A stretch of DNA of 64,000 nt, from the NCBI GenBank assembly GCA_905221605.1, contig CAJNDS010002182.1, positions 491,060-555,059 of the forward strand. The letters run 5' to 3'. The stretch's first letter is position 1. Every line of letters starts with the position of its first letter. The notes beneath the pieces were generated by a model. That model was given only the letters and a program-made list of their open reading frames with translations, was not told the DNA's origin and searched no databases. The stretch is from Symbiodinium natans (Eukaryota > Sar > Dinophyceae > Suessiales > Symbiodiniaceae). Both the position numbers and the translations under genes were made by a program. Positions 24,001-33,498 of this stretch are shown here, in pieces.

Positions 24001-24600
24001 TTTGTTGTTTCTGCCGCTTGGCTTGAATCTTGACCAGACTGGGCAGCTTCAAGCAGAGGACTTGCAGAAGATCATGTCCATCGCCGAGAACTCCAGCTTG
24101 GCCCCTCTGCTGCATCACCGTTGGCATGGCTCATCCTCCCGTTTCACTGGCGAAGCTGTGTCTCGAGAACAATTTGCAACTGGCTGCTCCAAATCACTTC
24201 CAAGTGGCTACGCGAGCCCTCACATGCGCTCAGGCCTTTAAGAACCACCATGGCCCAATTCTTTCAATTCTTTCAGCTGTGACAGAGCCCCAAAGATTTT
24301 TCTCAAGTGCTGGCAAGTGGCTGAGGCAGGGGTGAGCTTCTTCGAGTTTCAGGTGCGCTACGACAAGGGTGGATCTGAGATGCAGTTCGGAATGTGCACG
24401 CCTGAGCCGATTTGGCTCACATGAGACGGTAAGGAGAGGTAAGGTGAAGCCGTGCAATAGCTGAACAGGAGGTGATGATTCTGACCCATTCTGAGGTTTG
24501 GCCTGGGCGTGCAGAAAATTGCCAGGCCGCAGCTTGTTGTCTGCGTTTGCTGCATCTGCATCTGCGAAATCTGCGTTTGTCTCGCGTGGGTTTGGGGAAT
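21021..24600 (+). CDS. GH72-like clan GH-A glycoside hydrolase (secreted beta-glucan enzyme), multi-exon
   Basis: Joined exons give a continuous (beta/alpha)8 hydrolase. Exons: 21021-21089; 21122-21163 (KGISYGPSPLK); 21238-21274 (LPNDDFMSDSAK); 21323-21385 (GDLAIMKKLGANA); 21573-21602 (VRLYGNDPRE); 21799-21843 (DHRPFLDEAHGQGLQ); 21899-21958 (VIPGMSDYPYTQMPGNCM); 22029-22120 (EYNCYSQIKEQYRSNLENGF); 22216-22284 (TIIVINEPDLKIPGES); 22463-22505 (AIISAIDGMLDAEK); 22576-22641 (EAGAKGNLPNFTATFSFGVC); 22987-23022 (MLELRRAMQKPE); 23150-23199 (EYGYKPKNDLAHVYKS); 23275-23344 (FTNSFNTNNPATDMKPLF); 23393-23473 (FPSTPVFIGEYHAP); 24059-about 24119 (DLQKIMSIAENSSL); 24330-24393 (SFFEFQVRYDKGGSEMQF); 24496 onward (FGLGVQKIA). 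Glu at 22235-22237 (NEPD) is the likely acid/base and Glu at 23426-23428 (GEYH) the likely nucleophile. One exon between 22642 and 22986 seems missing; the 5' and 3' ends are unresolved. By family it would remodel or hydrolyse beta-glucans in wall or secretory compartments. Intron starts are about 6 GA, 6 GC and 3 GT. Confidence 0.85.
22328..22376. repeat. (CT)n and (CTCG)n inside an intron
   Basis: TCTCTCTC with CTGT interruptions, then (CTCG)5. It lies in the 178-nt intron between the NEPD exon and the AIISAIDG exon of the glycoside hydrolase gene. On minus it reads as an ERERER frame, which is an artefact. Confidence 0.9.
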
Positions 24601-24884
24601 GCTGCACGTGGACGCTCGGTGTCAACATCAACCTGGGTCCCAGGTTGACTTCCGTCTTTTTTTTGTTGACTTTTCTATTTTTTTATCTTGCTCGATTGCA
24701 GTTTGTTGGACACGGGCGTCTCCGATACTTCCCGTGAAGCTGACCGTCAAGTCAGTCGCATCGCCTGAGTCGTAAACAAGAAAGCCATGAGTCAGAAACC
24801 GGGACTCAAGTCGAGTCCTCAAAGCTCATGATCTCGGATGTAGTAGGTGCTTCTCGGAGTTTGAAGGATGAAAAAAATCACTAT

Positions 24885-25085
24885 GGGGTTTAGAGTTTAA
24901 AGCCCCCAGAGAAAAAGCCAAAAGACTACAATCTGGGATGTGCAGTTTAGGGTTCGGGTTTGAGGGTTTTGGGTTCGGGTTTTTGGGATTAAGGGTTTCA
25001 GGGTTGCTGGGTTTCAAGGTTTCGTGTTTGGGCATGTTTGGGCTTGAGGTTTAAGGTTTGGGCTCTGACGGTTTCAGGGTGTTAG
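24885..25085 (+). repeat. Degenerate TTTAGGG/GGGTTT-rich stretch
   Basis: About 200 bp dominated by GGGTTT, TTTAGGG, GGTTCGGG and GGTTTCAGGG blocks at irregular 7-10 bp spacing. TTTAGGG is the telomere unit reported for dinoflagellates, so an eroded interstitial telomere-like tract is possible. A GGGTTT-biased minisatellite is the plainer reading. Weaker similar text lies at 14937-15045 and 26436-26458. Confidence 0.5.
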
Positions 25086-25899
25086 AACATGTGTCATGCA
25101 CTCCTGCTTCGGACACAAATCTGAACCAACAGTAGTACAAGAGCAAGAAGCCGTCGCACATCCGTTGCAGTCTCCGTATGCTTGAGCATCAGCTGTTGCT
25201 TGATCATTGATTCGGTGCTTCCATCCTCTTGCGTAATAAACAAGAATGCGATTTCTTGGTCCGACAGAATCTAAAGTGCCAGCAGAATTTTTATGCTAAT
25301 TGTTACGAGAGGGATCTCAGGGAGCCGATTTCATCCTTTGCATCATGCTGCCAGCATGGACTTTTTCGGCACGACGTTCCCTGTGTGGTCCCGAACCCGG
25401 ATCATAGATCTCAACAGAATTGGGATGACATGGGATGACAGCTGTGAACTGCTCTCAGGTGTCTAACTGAAGTGACCGACAAACAGACTGCGGGCGTTTC
25501 CGTAGTTGACGAGCTTGCAAAGGCTTTTGGAGGCCTGGCACCCTCAAAGGTACCAAAGGCATTTGTGCACGCATGCATGGTTCACATACACCACAACCAA
25601 TGACGTTGACCACTTTGAAGTACGACTCTTCGAGAGTTGCTTGGGTATGTACACCGGCGTTGCAAGACTCCGAAGATTGGGTCAAAATGGATTTGAAGTG
25701 CCTATGTCAGGCCAAGGCATCAAAGCGAACGACTTGTGCATCATTGATCCGCAGAAGGCTTTCACCTCATCACGCTGAGTTGGGCCATATTGCAGCGTGC
25801 CAGGTTCCTATTTCAGAGGATGGTTACCAGGCTGGTGTCTTTGGGCCATGTTGCAAATTTTTACAAATCGGGCAACGCCCCTCTGTGTGCCCGCTAGGG
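25086..25899. other. Possible Cys-rich exon; otherwise nothing clear
   Basis: The plus frame at 25241-25315 reads CDFLVRQNLKCQQNFYANCY, with spaced Cys and a GAG end before GGATCTC. It could be a late exon of the glycoside hydrolase gene, or unrelated. The rest shows competing frames on both strands at 25500-25780 with no resolution. Confidence 0.25.
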
Positions 25900-26450
25900 C
25901 GGAAGCCCTTGCTTTAGCAATGGATGGGCATGCAGGGCCGCCGACCCGCCCCCGGAGGCCATCATTGGGACCTCCGCGGCCTCCCCGGGCCGGAGCACGT
26001 TCAAAAGTATTCCAAAGCAGGAAACGCCACCCATACCTCCGAATCCCGCCTCGCCGCAGCGTTTTTGTGGGATTTTCATGCTCCTTGGGAGGGGCCGATG
26101 GCCCCAAGAAGGAGAAGTGGGGGCCCAATGATGCTCATGCTTGGGGGGGGGCCCGGGGGGCTTACAGGGCGAGGAACGGAGCCAATGATGCTCGTGATGC
26201 CTCTGTCGGAGGAGGCTTGTGACTTTTTTCCAGCTCGTGCAGCCTGTCTCGTGCACGCGAAGCGTGCGCCCCGCGCGCGCGCGTGCGCGCGCCGTCTGAA
26301 TGGCCTTGCTGGCGCGCGTGCGCGGCGCGCCCGCGCTTGCATGCCTCTGCCTCCTTGGGGCGTTGCCCGCCCCTGCACGCAGCCCCTTAGAATCTACAGG
26401 CCTTGCGGCACGGGCCGGCCTCTGAAAGCTGAAACTCGGGTTTGGGTTTA
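25900..26450. repeat. GC-rich repeat block, left part
   Basis: Very GC-rich. CCAATGATGCTCATGCT and ATGATGCTCGTGATGCC blocks recur with runs of G or C and GCGCGC tracts (26272-26332). It shares the CATCATGAGCATC / GATGCTCATGATGC theme with 27765-28160, so both belong to one dispersed repeat family. Open frames here differ between strands and are not credible genes. Confidence 0.6.
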
Positions 26451-26459
26451 GGGGTTGGA

Positions 26460-27210
26460 AAAACTTAAGAAGAAGAGAAAGAAGAAGAAGAAGACAAACA
26501 AGAAGAAAAATAAGAGGAAAAGAAAAAGAAGAAAAGGAAGAAGAAGAAGAAGAAGAAGAAGAAGAAGAAGAAGAAGAAGAAGAAGAAGAAGAAGAAGAAG
26601 AAGAAGAAGAAGAAGAAGAAGAGAAAGAATAAACAGAAGTAGAAGAAAAGAAAGAACAATAAATAGAAGAAGAAGAAAAGAAGAGAAATAATAATCACAA
26701 GAAGAAAGGGTAAAGGAAGAAAAAGAGGACATAAAGAAGTGGAGAAAGAAGAAGAATAAAAGAACAGAAAGAAGAATAACAAGAAGAAAGGGTAAAGGAG
26801 GAAAAAGAAGAATAAGAGAAATAATAACAAGAAGAATAGAAGAAGAAACAGAAGAATAATAAAATAAAGAAGAATGAAAAGAAGAAGAAGAAAAGAAAGA
26901 AGAAAAGGAATAATAAGAAAACAAAGAAGAATAAGCAGAAGAAGAATAAAAGAAAGAAGAAGAAATATAATAATAATAAAGTAAAAGAAAGAAGAATAAC
27001 AAGAGGAAGAAGAAGAAAAAGAAGAAGAATAAGAAGAAGAAGAAGAATAAGAAGAAGAAGAATAATAAGAAGAAGAAGATGAAGAAGAAGAATAAGAAGA
27101 GAAAGAATGAGAAGGAAAAGAAGAAAAACAAAGAAGAAGACAAGTAAGAAAAAGAGAAGGAATAAGAAAACAAATGAACAGGAAGCAGAAGAGAAGAAAG
27201 AACAGGCAGC
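26460..27210 (+). repeat. Polypurine AAG/GAA tract, about 740 bp
   Basis: Nearly pure purine on plus: long (GAA)n with AATAATAA, AAAGAAAG and GGGTAAAGGA interruptions. A pure (AAG) block of about 90 nt lies at 26538-26621. The 355-codon and 345-codon minus frames through it (poly-Phe/Leu/Ser) are low-complexity artefacts. Confidence 0.95.
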
Positions 27211-27240
27211 GACAGCCGAAACCCTAAATATGATCCTCTG

Positions 27241-27492
27241 TGTGGGCGTGCGCGTGCGCGCGCGCGCGCGCGCGTGCGCGTGCGCGTGCGCATGCGCGTG
27301 CGCGTGCGCGTGCGCGTGCGGGTGCGCGTGCGCGTGCGCGTGCGCGTGCACGTGCGTGTGCGCGTGCGCGTGCGCGTGCGCGTGCTCGTGCGCGTGCGCG
27401 TGTACGTGTACGTGTACGTGTACGTGTACGTGTACGTGTACGTGTACGTGTACGTGTACGTGTACGTGTACGTGCGTGCGTGCGCGCGCAAC
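27241..27492 (+). repeat. Alternating purine-pyrimidine run (GTGCGC)n then (GTGTAC)n
   Basis: Starts 30 bp after the polypurine tract. (GTGCGC)n with few variants to about 27401, then (GTGTAC)n about 12 units to 27473, then GTGCGTGCGTGCGCGC. Strict purine/pyrimidine alternation over about 250 bp is the classic Z-DNA-prone pattern. Frames reading RVRVRV, ACACAC or HVHVHV are artefacts. Confidence 0.95.
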
Positions 27493-27689
27493 AGCATCGC
27501 GAGCATCATGAACATCAGCGCCTGGGCCTGTATGCGAACAGGTGGCTAGACTCTTTTTTGGATGCCTTTCGCCCACCCCCACCCCTCCAGGGCTTCGGGG
27601 AGCCGTCCTTGGAGCAGCGCCAACCCACGCGACGTGGGCGCGGTTGGTGCTGCGTGCATACACGGCAGCCACATAAGTTTTTGAACAGT

Positions 27690-28235
27690 TTTTCGCGCAA
27701 CACGCAAAAAACACGGTATCGGTATTTACCACGTTTTAGGCCCCTCGGACCCCCCCCCCCAAGCGAGCATCATGAGCATCAGCGAGGCTCTCATGAGCAT
27801 CAGCGAGGCTCCGGAGCCGGGACAAGAGGGCCCCGGAGAAATGAGTGGGTGCGTATCGCGGGCGTCGGCTGACCCCCCCGAAGCCTCGGGTGTCAATGAT
27901 GCTCACCGTGGGGGCGCGGCAGTGCCCCGAAAGGAGGTGTGTCTCGAAACACGCGAAAAACACGGCATTTACGGTGTTTTCTGGCTTTGTTGAGGCGCCC
28001 GGGCCCTCCCGTGGGTTCGAGGGCGGGTCGCTGATGCTCATGATGCTCGCCCCTGTTGGGTGGGGGTACCCCCCCAAAACTTGAGGTATAAGGTCTCTTT
28101 TCGCATGTTCGCCCAAGGTCAAAAAGCAGGGTCGATGATGCGCGCCGGGTCACGCATCATGAGCCCTCCAGGGCGTTTGGCGGCCCTCCAAAAACGCAAA
28201 AAACATGGTATTTACGATGTTTTCGGCACTTCCAC
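27690..28235. repeat. Diverged tandem repeat, period about 243 bp, with AT-rich near-palindrome
   Basis: The motif AAAAACACGGCATTTACGGT then GTTTT (AAAACAC / GTGTTTT arms around GCATTTACG) occurs near 27707, 27952 and 28193, spacings about 245 and 241. Between them GCATCATGAGCATC-like and CCC(C)n blocks recur in similar order. Units are heavily diverged. A single related copy, CACATAAATACGGTGATTTT, lies near 37427. Confidence 0.6.
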
Positions 28236-28548
28236 GCATGCGCGTTTGGGACCCCGCTCGGAGCCCTCCCGGAGCTCCACCCGGAGCCTCATGCAAGGAG
28301 ACATGCCATTTTCAGGGCGGGTCGGCGGCACTGGCGGCGCCCGCAGAAAGGCAAACCCTTAGGCTAGCCGTGCTCCGCACTGGACCACGACGGCCAGGCC
28401 GGATTAAAGGCTGCCGCCAGTGCCGCCGACCCCCCACGGCGTGGCATGCGGGTCTGTTGTTTCAAGCGGCCAACGTCAGGCTGGTTGCTCAAGGCATCTC
28501 GAGGCCTTAGTCGGCCGAGCCGCTTGGTGGTCGTGCTGGGGGCAGCAT

Positions 28549-28796
28549 AGAACATGATTCAACAAAGAAAATCAGAAGGAAGGGGGGTGTGGAGATGTGG
28601 TGCTGGCATGTGCTGGCGGTGAGACGCAGAGGGGGGGGGGAAAAGCAGAAGGGGGTGCTGCGGTGGGCGCGGTTGGCCGGGCGGCTGGTGGGGGCGGGTG
28701 GGGGCGGGGGGGCGGGTGGGGGGGGGGGGTAGAACATGATTCAGCAAAGAAAAGCAGAAGGAAGGGGGCGGGGTGTGGAGATGTGGTGCCGGGCAA
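28549..28796. repeat. 182-bp duplicated G-rich unit
   Basis: AGAACATGATTCARCAAAGA then AAAKCAGAAGGAAGGGGG and GTGTGGAGATGTGGTGCYGG begins at 28549 and again at 28731. A partial third piece (AAAAGCAGAAGGGGGTGCTG) lies at 28641. The spacer is almost pure G and GGGC. Frames across it (PPPPP, GGGG) are artefacts. Confidence 0.8.
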
Positions 28797-28842
28797 GGAG
28801 CCCCTCCTAGCGCCGACCCGGCGGGGGGCGGCGGATTCTTAC

Positions 28843-30371
28843 ATTGCAGAAGTTTGTTCACAAGCTCCTGAGCCGAGGCGGTGTTGTCTTTGAAAGATGT
28901 CCAGAAAATGGCTTCGTTCGTGAAGCGTGTGGTGGGGCACATGGGAGGACGGGCATGGCCTTTGGGTTCTTTCGCTTTTTCCACAGCTGTGTGATGCTGT
29001 GCCATGAGGTACTGTGTCAAATCAACAAGAGCTGCAAAGCTTTGCCCAGAGGCTGCCAAGATGCCTTGCAGGAGTAACGGCAGAAGGTGCTTGTGCTGGG
29101 TCATGCTGGGTGTTCAGATGTGTTCAGGTACACAGGTGCTGCAAGAGTTGCAGCGGCATCCCCCTGAGACCAGCAATGATAACCCTAGGCCGTGACAAGA
29201 GACTCCGGCAAGGAACCGCATTTACTCAGGTGCGTGCGCACCGTGCGCGATCCTTGGTGGGAAACCTCAGCTTCGCCTCAATGGCCTCGGACCTCGGCAC
29301 GGAACCCAGAAAGAATGTCCCAAAAATGAGCAGAAACGAAGAGAATCCCTTCCTTCGTCTTTCGGGTGTTTGATTTCTTTGCTGGTCCAAGCTGCATGTC
29401 CCTCCTCTTGCCCTCCTTTGCTGGCTCTGCCTTGTGATCCCTTGCCCTCCTTTACCTCTGTCGCTGTGCTCCCTTCCAGGTCAGCATCCTTCTTGGATCA
29501 ATTGGGATGCGCCCACCCTAGAATCGTGTTGCATCATGTTGCAACCTTTCTGAAGCCCAGCTTCCATTTCGTTGGCAGTCCAGTCTTGCCATGTCTTCCC
29601 TTCAGAAGTTGCTCCGTCTTTTGTTCCTTTACATCAGACGAAGTGCAATTATGGAACGGTTGGAGATGCTGGGAGGGCTAGGACTCCCACAGGCTTACAC
29701 AGCATGATAGTGCATGCTTCCTGGGGGCATAGGCATAGAATTCAAAGGCCGCAGGAAGTGAGGGTACCATACCATACTCAGCTTTCTGGCAGTATCCAAC
29801 GTTGTCTCCGCAAGTGACCAGCAGCTGAAAAGAAAAGCGCCGGAGATGTTCGGACACACGCAAATCCAACCGAGTAATGTAGGCCTCTGCTACTTACTAC
29901 AGTAGTTTCCTTTTCGGCATAGACAGGTGATGGCCGCCTGTGTTGCTGATCGGTCATCGGATAGTGGCAGCGTGGGCCAGGCAGGTGCTTTCACAACGAT
30001 TGCGCTCACGCAGATGATCCAACATGGTAGCAAGTTCCAAAGATGCTTGACAGGCAATCAGCTACGCTTGCAGCAAGCTTCAATCCTTCAACTGTTCCAA
30101 CTTGCCAGCCACCTGTCAGGCAGCCATTGCAGTTTGCTGTCATCGTGAAAACCCCACAGACTTGAAGCACCTGATCAGGACATCTGGTTGAAGGCAGACT
30201 ATGCGACGCTCCTAGAGCATCTTGCATCATGAGAGTCCAACAGCTGACAGTCCACTCACCGCAAAGCCAAGGTGCTAAGTTTGTTTTACTTGCGCCAGGC
30301 TCACCTTGGCACCAATTCTGGAACCGGCAGCATCTTTGTATATCTTCGCCACTTCTGCCTTCCTGTGTTTT
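28843..30371 (-). CDS. Minus-strand gene fragment, unidentified
   Basis: Three exon-like segments have good minus-strand splice signals. Exon 30371-30305 follows TTCTGCAG and reads KHRKAEVAKIYKDAAGSRIG then AK before GTGAGC. Exon 29824-29773 follows the strong acceptor CTTTTCTTTTCAG and reads LLVTCGDNVGYCQKAEYG before GTATGG. Exon 29064-28843 reads ILAASGQSFAALVDLTQYLM, then AQHHTAVEKAKEPKGHARPP and onward to ELVNKLLQ before GTAAGA. Phases between exons were not verified. It would be divergent from the TDP1 gene, with about 0.5 kb between. Function unknown. A plus-strand terminal exon at 29230-29373 conflicts with it, so one of the two may be false. Confidence 0.4.
29230..29373 (+). CDS. Possible 3' terminal exon, unidentified
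   Basis: After CATTTACTCAG the frame reads VRAHRARSLVGNLSFASMAS, then DLGTEPRKNVPKMSRNEENP, FLRLSGV and stop. Composition is protein-like. It lies inside an intron of the proposed minus-strand gene, so either the genes are nested or one call is wrong. Confidence 0.3.
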   Translation: MRAHRARSLVGNLSFASMASDLGTEPRKNVPKMSRNEENPFLRLSGV

Positions 30372-30885
30372 CTGCAGGCATCCGGCAACCTGCCGTTGCA
30401 AGATTGCAACTTCGATGGGGCCGCCAGGTGCTAAGCACATCTAAGCACAACAATGCGCAACCGATTCGCCGGCATGGTCTTGGAGTACCTGTGTCAAATG
30501 TAGACATGTAGTTGTATAAGCATGTAAACAGGCAAATTTGAACTGGGAAGCGAGTGCGATCTGCTTTGCCGAGGCCATGTTTGCCCCGGCATCGACGTAC
30601 CGAGGAGTCGCGGGGGAGCCCGGACATCTCGAGAGAGAGGGAGGTCTCTCTTGGAAGATCTCTGCTGTGCGCATCCTTGGAAAAGAACTCTGGCGAATTT
30701 AGCCTTGGGAGAGAACGCAAGTTAAAAGAGCACCAGCTGCTTTTGTTATGCTTGCCGCATCTTGCCTTTTGCATCTTGCCTTTTGCATGGTGCTCGCTTC
30801 CCGCAGGAGGATCTTGCTCGAAACGTGCATGCGTAACTGGAGAATCTGGAAAATATTGTCAGGTTCTCAAGGCTTCCTGGCCGCC

Positions 30886-32862
30886 ATGAGCTTTTTGAGA
30901 GACTTCTTCCGCGTGTTGGAGCTGTCGGACGATGAGCCGGATGAACATGAGCCTGAAAGGAAGAAGCGGCGCACCGGGCACAGTGCGGAAACTGTGGCGA
31001 GCAGTTCTGCAGACGTCCCAGTGCATTTGGCGAATGGTGGAGCTGGAGATGGCACACAAGTCACGCAAGAAGACGACGTGCGCGCAGAGAGCCGACGTTT
31101 CGCAGACAGTGGTTCTGCATGTGAACGCTTTCACCCTGCTTTGTACTTCAACAAGCTCATGGACTGTCCATACACTTGCAGCGCCTTGGAAGCAGGGAAC
31201 AGAGGGCAGACGTTGTGAACCGGCCACCATGTTCGTGACAGCATTTATGGTTTGTGTGTCTCATCAACGGTGGTTGAACCTAGAATCAGATGCTGCGCTT
31301 GTCATACCTGTAGTTTGCAGCATGTTTCTCTGCGTTTCGGGTGTCACTCGATGTGCAAGGGTGTTTCAGAACCGTACTGGCCAGGTGATGATCTGACGTT
31401 GAAGGACATCTTCGAAAATCCCCCGCTGGGCAACGAGTTGGCCACACATGTTGTGCTTGTCAATTTCATGATCGATCTTCCATGGCTGTGTCAGCAATGT
31501 CCAAGTCTCCTACGTGTTCCACGCTTGTCTGTTCTGTACGGGGATGGAGGGGAAGCCTGCAGGCAAGTAGAGAAGCAACGGACGAGCATGGGTTTGCTCA
31601 CTTCGTTGCATTCTCCAGCCTTGCCCTTGCAGTGGGGTACGCATCACAGCAAGATCGTACTTTTGCTGTACAAGAACTGCCTTAGAGTTTGCATCCGCAC
31701 CTTCAACGACATCTTCGCGGACGTATATGACAAGTCCAACGCTATGTTTATACAAGATTTTCCAGAGATCCAGGACCGTGTTGGTTCCGACGATGAATTT
31801 GGACGTGACTTCCTACTAGAACTTGAGAAGTACTTCAAGGCATGCGGAGGCTTTGACCCTGCAGCACTACATGCGTATGACTTCTCTACTGCAGCTGTCG
31901 CCATTGTGTCCTCTGTGCCTGGTTACCATACATCAGGACAACTGCACGCATGGGGTCATCTGCGCTTGCGCAAGCTGCTGGGTCAGCATTCTCAAGGGTC
32001 GCAGCGCTTGGGTCTAGATGACGGTATTATTTGTCAGGCCAGCTCTTTTGGAGCACTGTCCAAGAAGTGGATGGAGGAGTTCTGCGTGACTCTGTCGACA
32101 ACAGCTACAGCTGACGGAAAGCTCCTCAAGCATAAGCAACCCACAGTCACCTTCGTCGCTCCTACCGTCGGACAAGTTCGGGACAGCACGGAGGGATGGG
32201 TGTCCAGCGCCTCCTTGTTCATCAAGCGAGCAACTGTATCTGCTTGGCCCGCACTTTGGCGACGCTGGGGGCCCAAGAGCCAGGGCAGAGACGTGCGAGA
32301 TTTGCGGTTGAAGCATCGGGCCATGGCAATGCCCCATTTGAAGACATTGTGTCGATATGTCACTTTCGACGGCAACGATGGAGACGCTGCCTTGAGTTGG
32401 CTTTATGTTGGATCGCACAACATGAGCAAGTCAGCATGGGGTGAAGTGCAGAAGGGCGGTTCACAAATTTGTGTCCGCTCTTATGAGATGGGTGTCATGT
32501 ATTTTCCATCGCGTTTGTCGACTCTTAAGCAGGACATGTCGAGAGGTGGTTTCTTTTTGCAGCCAGTCTGCCCAGAAGCCCACATTGGAGCCGTGTTCGT
32601 GCCCGTTGCATGGAGCTCTGCGCAAGCTGTGATCTCCGGAAGAGGCATGCGAGCATTGCCGATGGTGTTTCCCATTGCCATCCCACCTGCACCTCCACCT
32701 ACTGCTGACGATCCAACTTGGTCTCGGGACTTGGCCGCTGAAGCGTATGCAGGGCTGGATCGCTTTGGCACTCGCTTCGGAGAACGAGGCCCAGAGTTCT
32801 ATGGCCATCGGGCAGTCGTGCAACGAGCAAAAGAATCGGTAGGTAGGCAGTTGGTTCTGTAA
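30886..32862 (+). CDS. TDP1: Tyrosyl-DNA phosphodiesterase 1
   Basis: Phospholipase D superfamily DNA-repair enzyme that hydrolyses 3'-phosphotyrosyl links left by stalled topoisomerase I, in nucleus and organelles. The start ATG at 30886 has context CCGCCATGA and opens an acidic then basic N-terminus (ELSDDEPDEHEPERKKRR, a likely nuclear signal). Exon 2, from about 31370-31385, is open without interruption to the stop at 32860-32862. First active-site motif: THHSKIVLLL with His 31645-31647 and Lys 31651-31653, and its Asn in RTFNDIFAD at 31705-31707. Second: MPHLKTL with His 32335-32337 and Lys 32341-32343, and Asn in GSHNMSKSAWG at 32419-32421. Other family signatures: WGHLRLRKLL and RSYEMGVMYFPS. 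Total about 600 residues, as in animals. An intron of about 0.2 kb between about 31190 and 31370 is required, because the first exon frame stops at 31218; its exact ends are unresolved. Confidence 0.93.
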
Positions 32863-33363
32863 ACGCATTGGAGTAGATCGGACATGGTGCCTGGTACTCG
32901 GAGCCCCCCCCGCCAACAAGGATGCGAGGTGTGTCATCACGAAGGACGGCGCCTGGTCGGTCGTGGTGTTTTTATGTGTTTTTGGTGTTTCCTAGGTGAG
33001 GGGCGTGCATTGCGTGCATGAGCCACAGGATGCTGGCACCACGGCTCTCACAGAGGAAGGCTACCAAACGGTGCTCAGCAGCAACAGCACCGGTGAGGTG
33101 CCAGACCGAGCCACCTCAAGAGAGTTCTTGTGTAACTGCGGTTCTAAGCAACGAACTGCCACCCCAAAGGCCTCGGAATCGGACAATGGAGATTTTTTAT
33201 TCTTTTCTTGGGATCAGTTTCGTCGTCTGGGCAAGTTGTGGCATGCCCGAAGCTGTATTTGCCAGATCGTTACCTTCATCGGCCGAGAAGTTGTGGAACA
33301 GAACATGCAGGCGCACCTCATGGGCATTTGAGGAGTTCTGCGACGTTGACGTTTCTGATGCAG

Positions 33364-33498
33364 GTGACTGACAAGGCTGCTCTTGCTGCCTATGCAGCTC
33401 ATCCACCAGCCAGCTTTGACAAGCTGCAGGAGGGCCACGAGCCCTTGCACACAAGAGACACTTCTCTCTCAGTTTTGCGACACTTTGCTGTAGGATGA
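33364..33498 (+). CDS. Terminal exon, weakly Dabb-like
   Basis: After TGATGCAG the frame reads VTDKAALAAYAAHPPASFDK then LQEGHEPLHTRDTSLSVLRH, FAVG and stop. The D-x-x-AL-x-AY-x-x-HP pattern resembles the C-terminal half of stress-responsive A/B barrel (Dabb) domains. No upstream exon with the N-terminal half was found, so this is tentative. Confidence 0.3.
   Translation: MTDKAALAAYAAHPPASFDKLQEGHEPLHTRDTSLSVLRHFAVG

Noticed and set aside
24405-24425. TTTGGCTCACATGAG as a spliced-leader relic
   Set aside because: It lacks the CTCAAG end and the upstream CCAT; the match is only TTTGGCTCA, expected by chance.
26448-27732. Very long minus frames (345-355 codons) reading poly-Phe/Leu/Ser and HVHVHV
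   Set aside because: They run only through (GAA)n and (GTGCGC)n repeats; stop-free by repeat composition.
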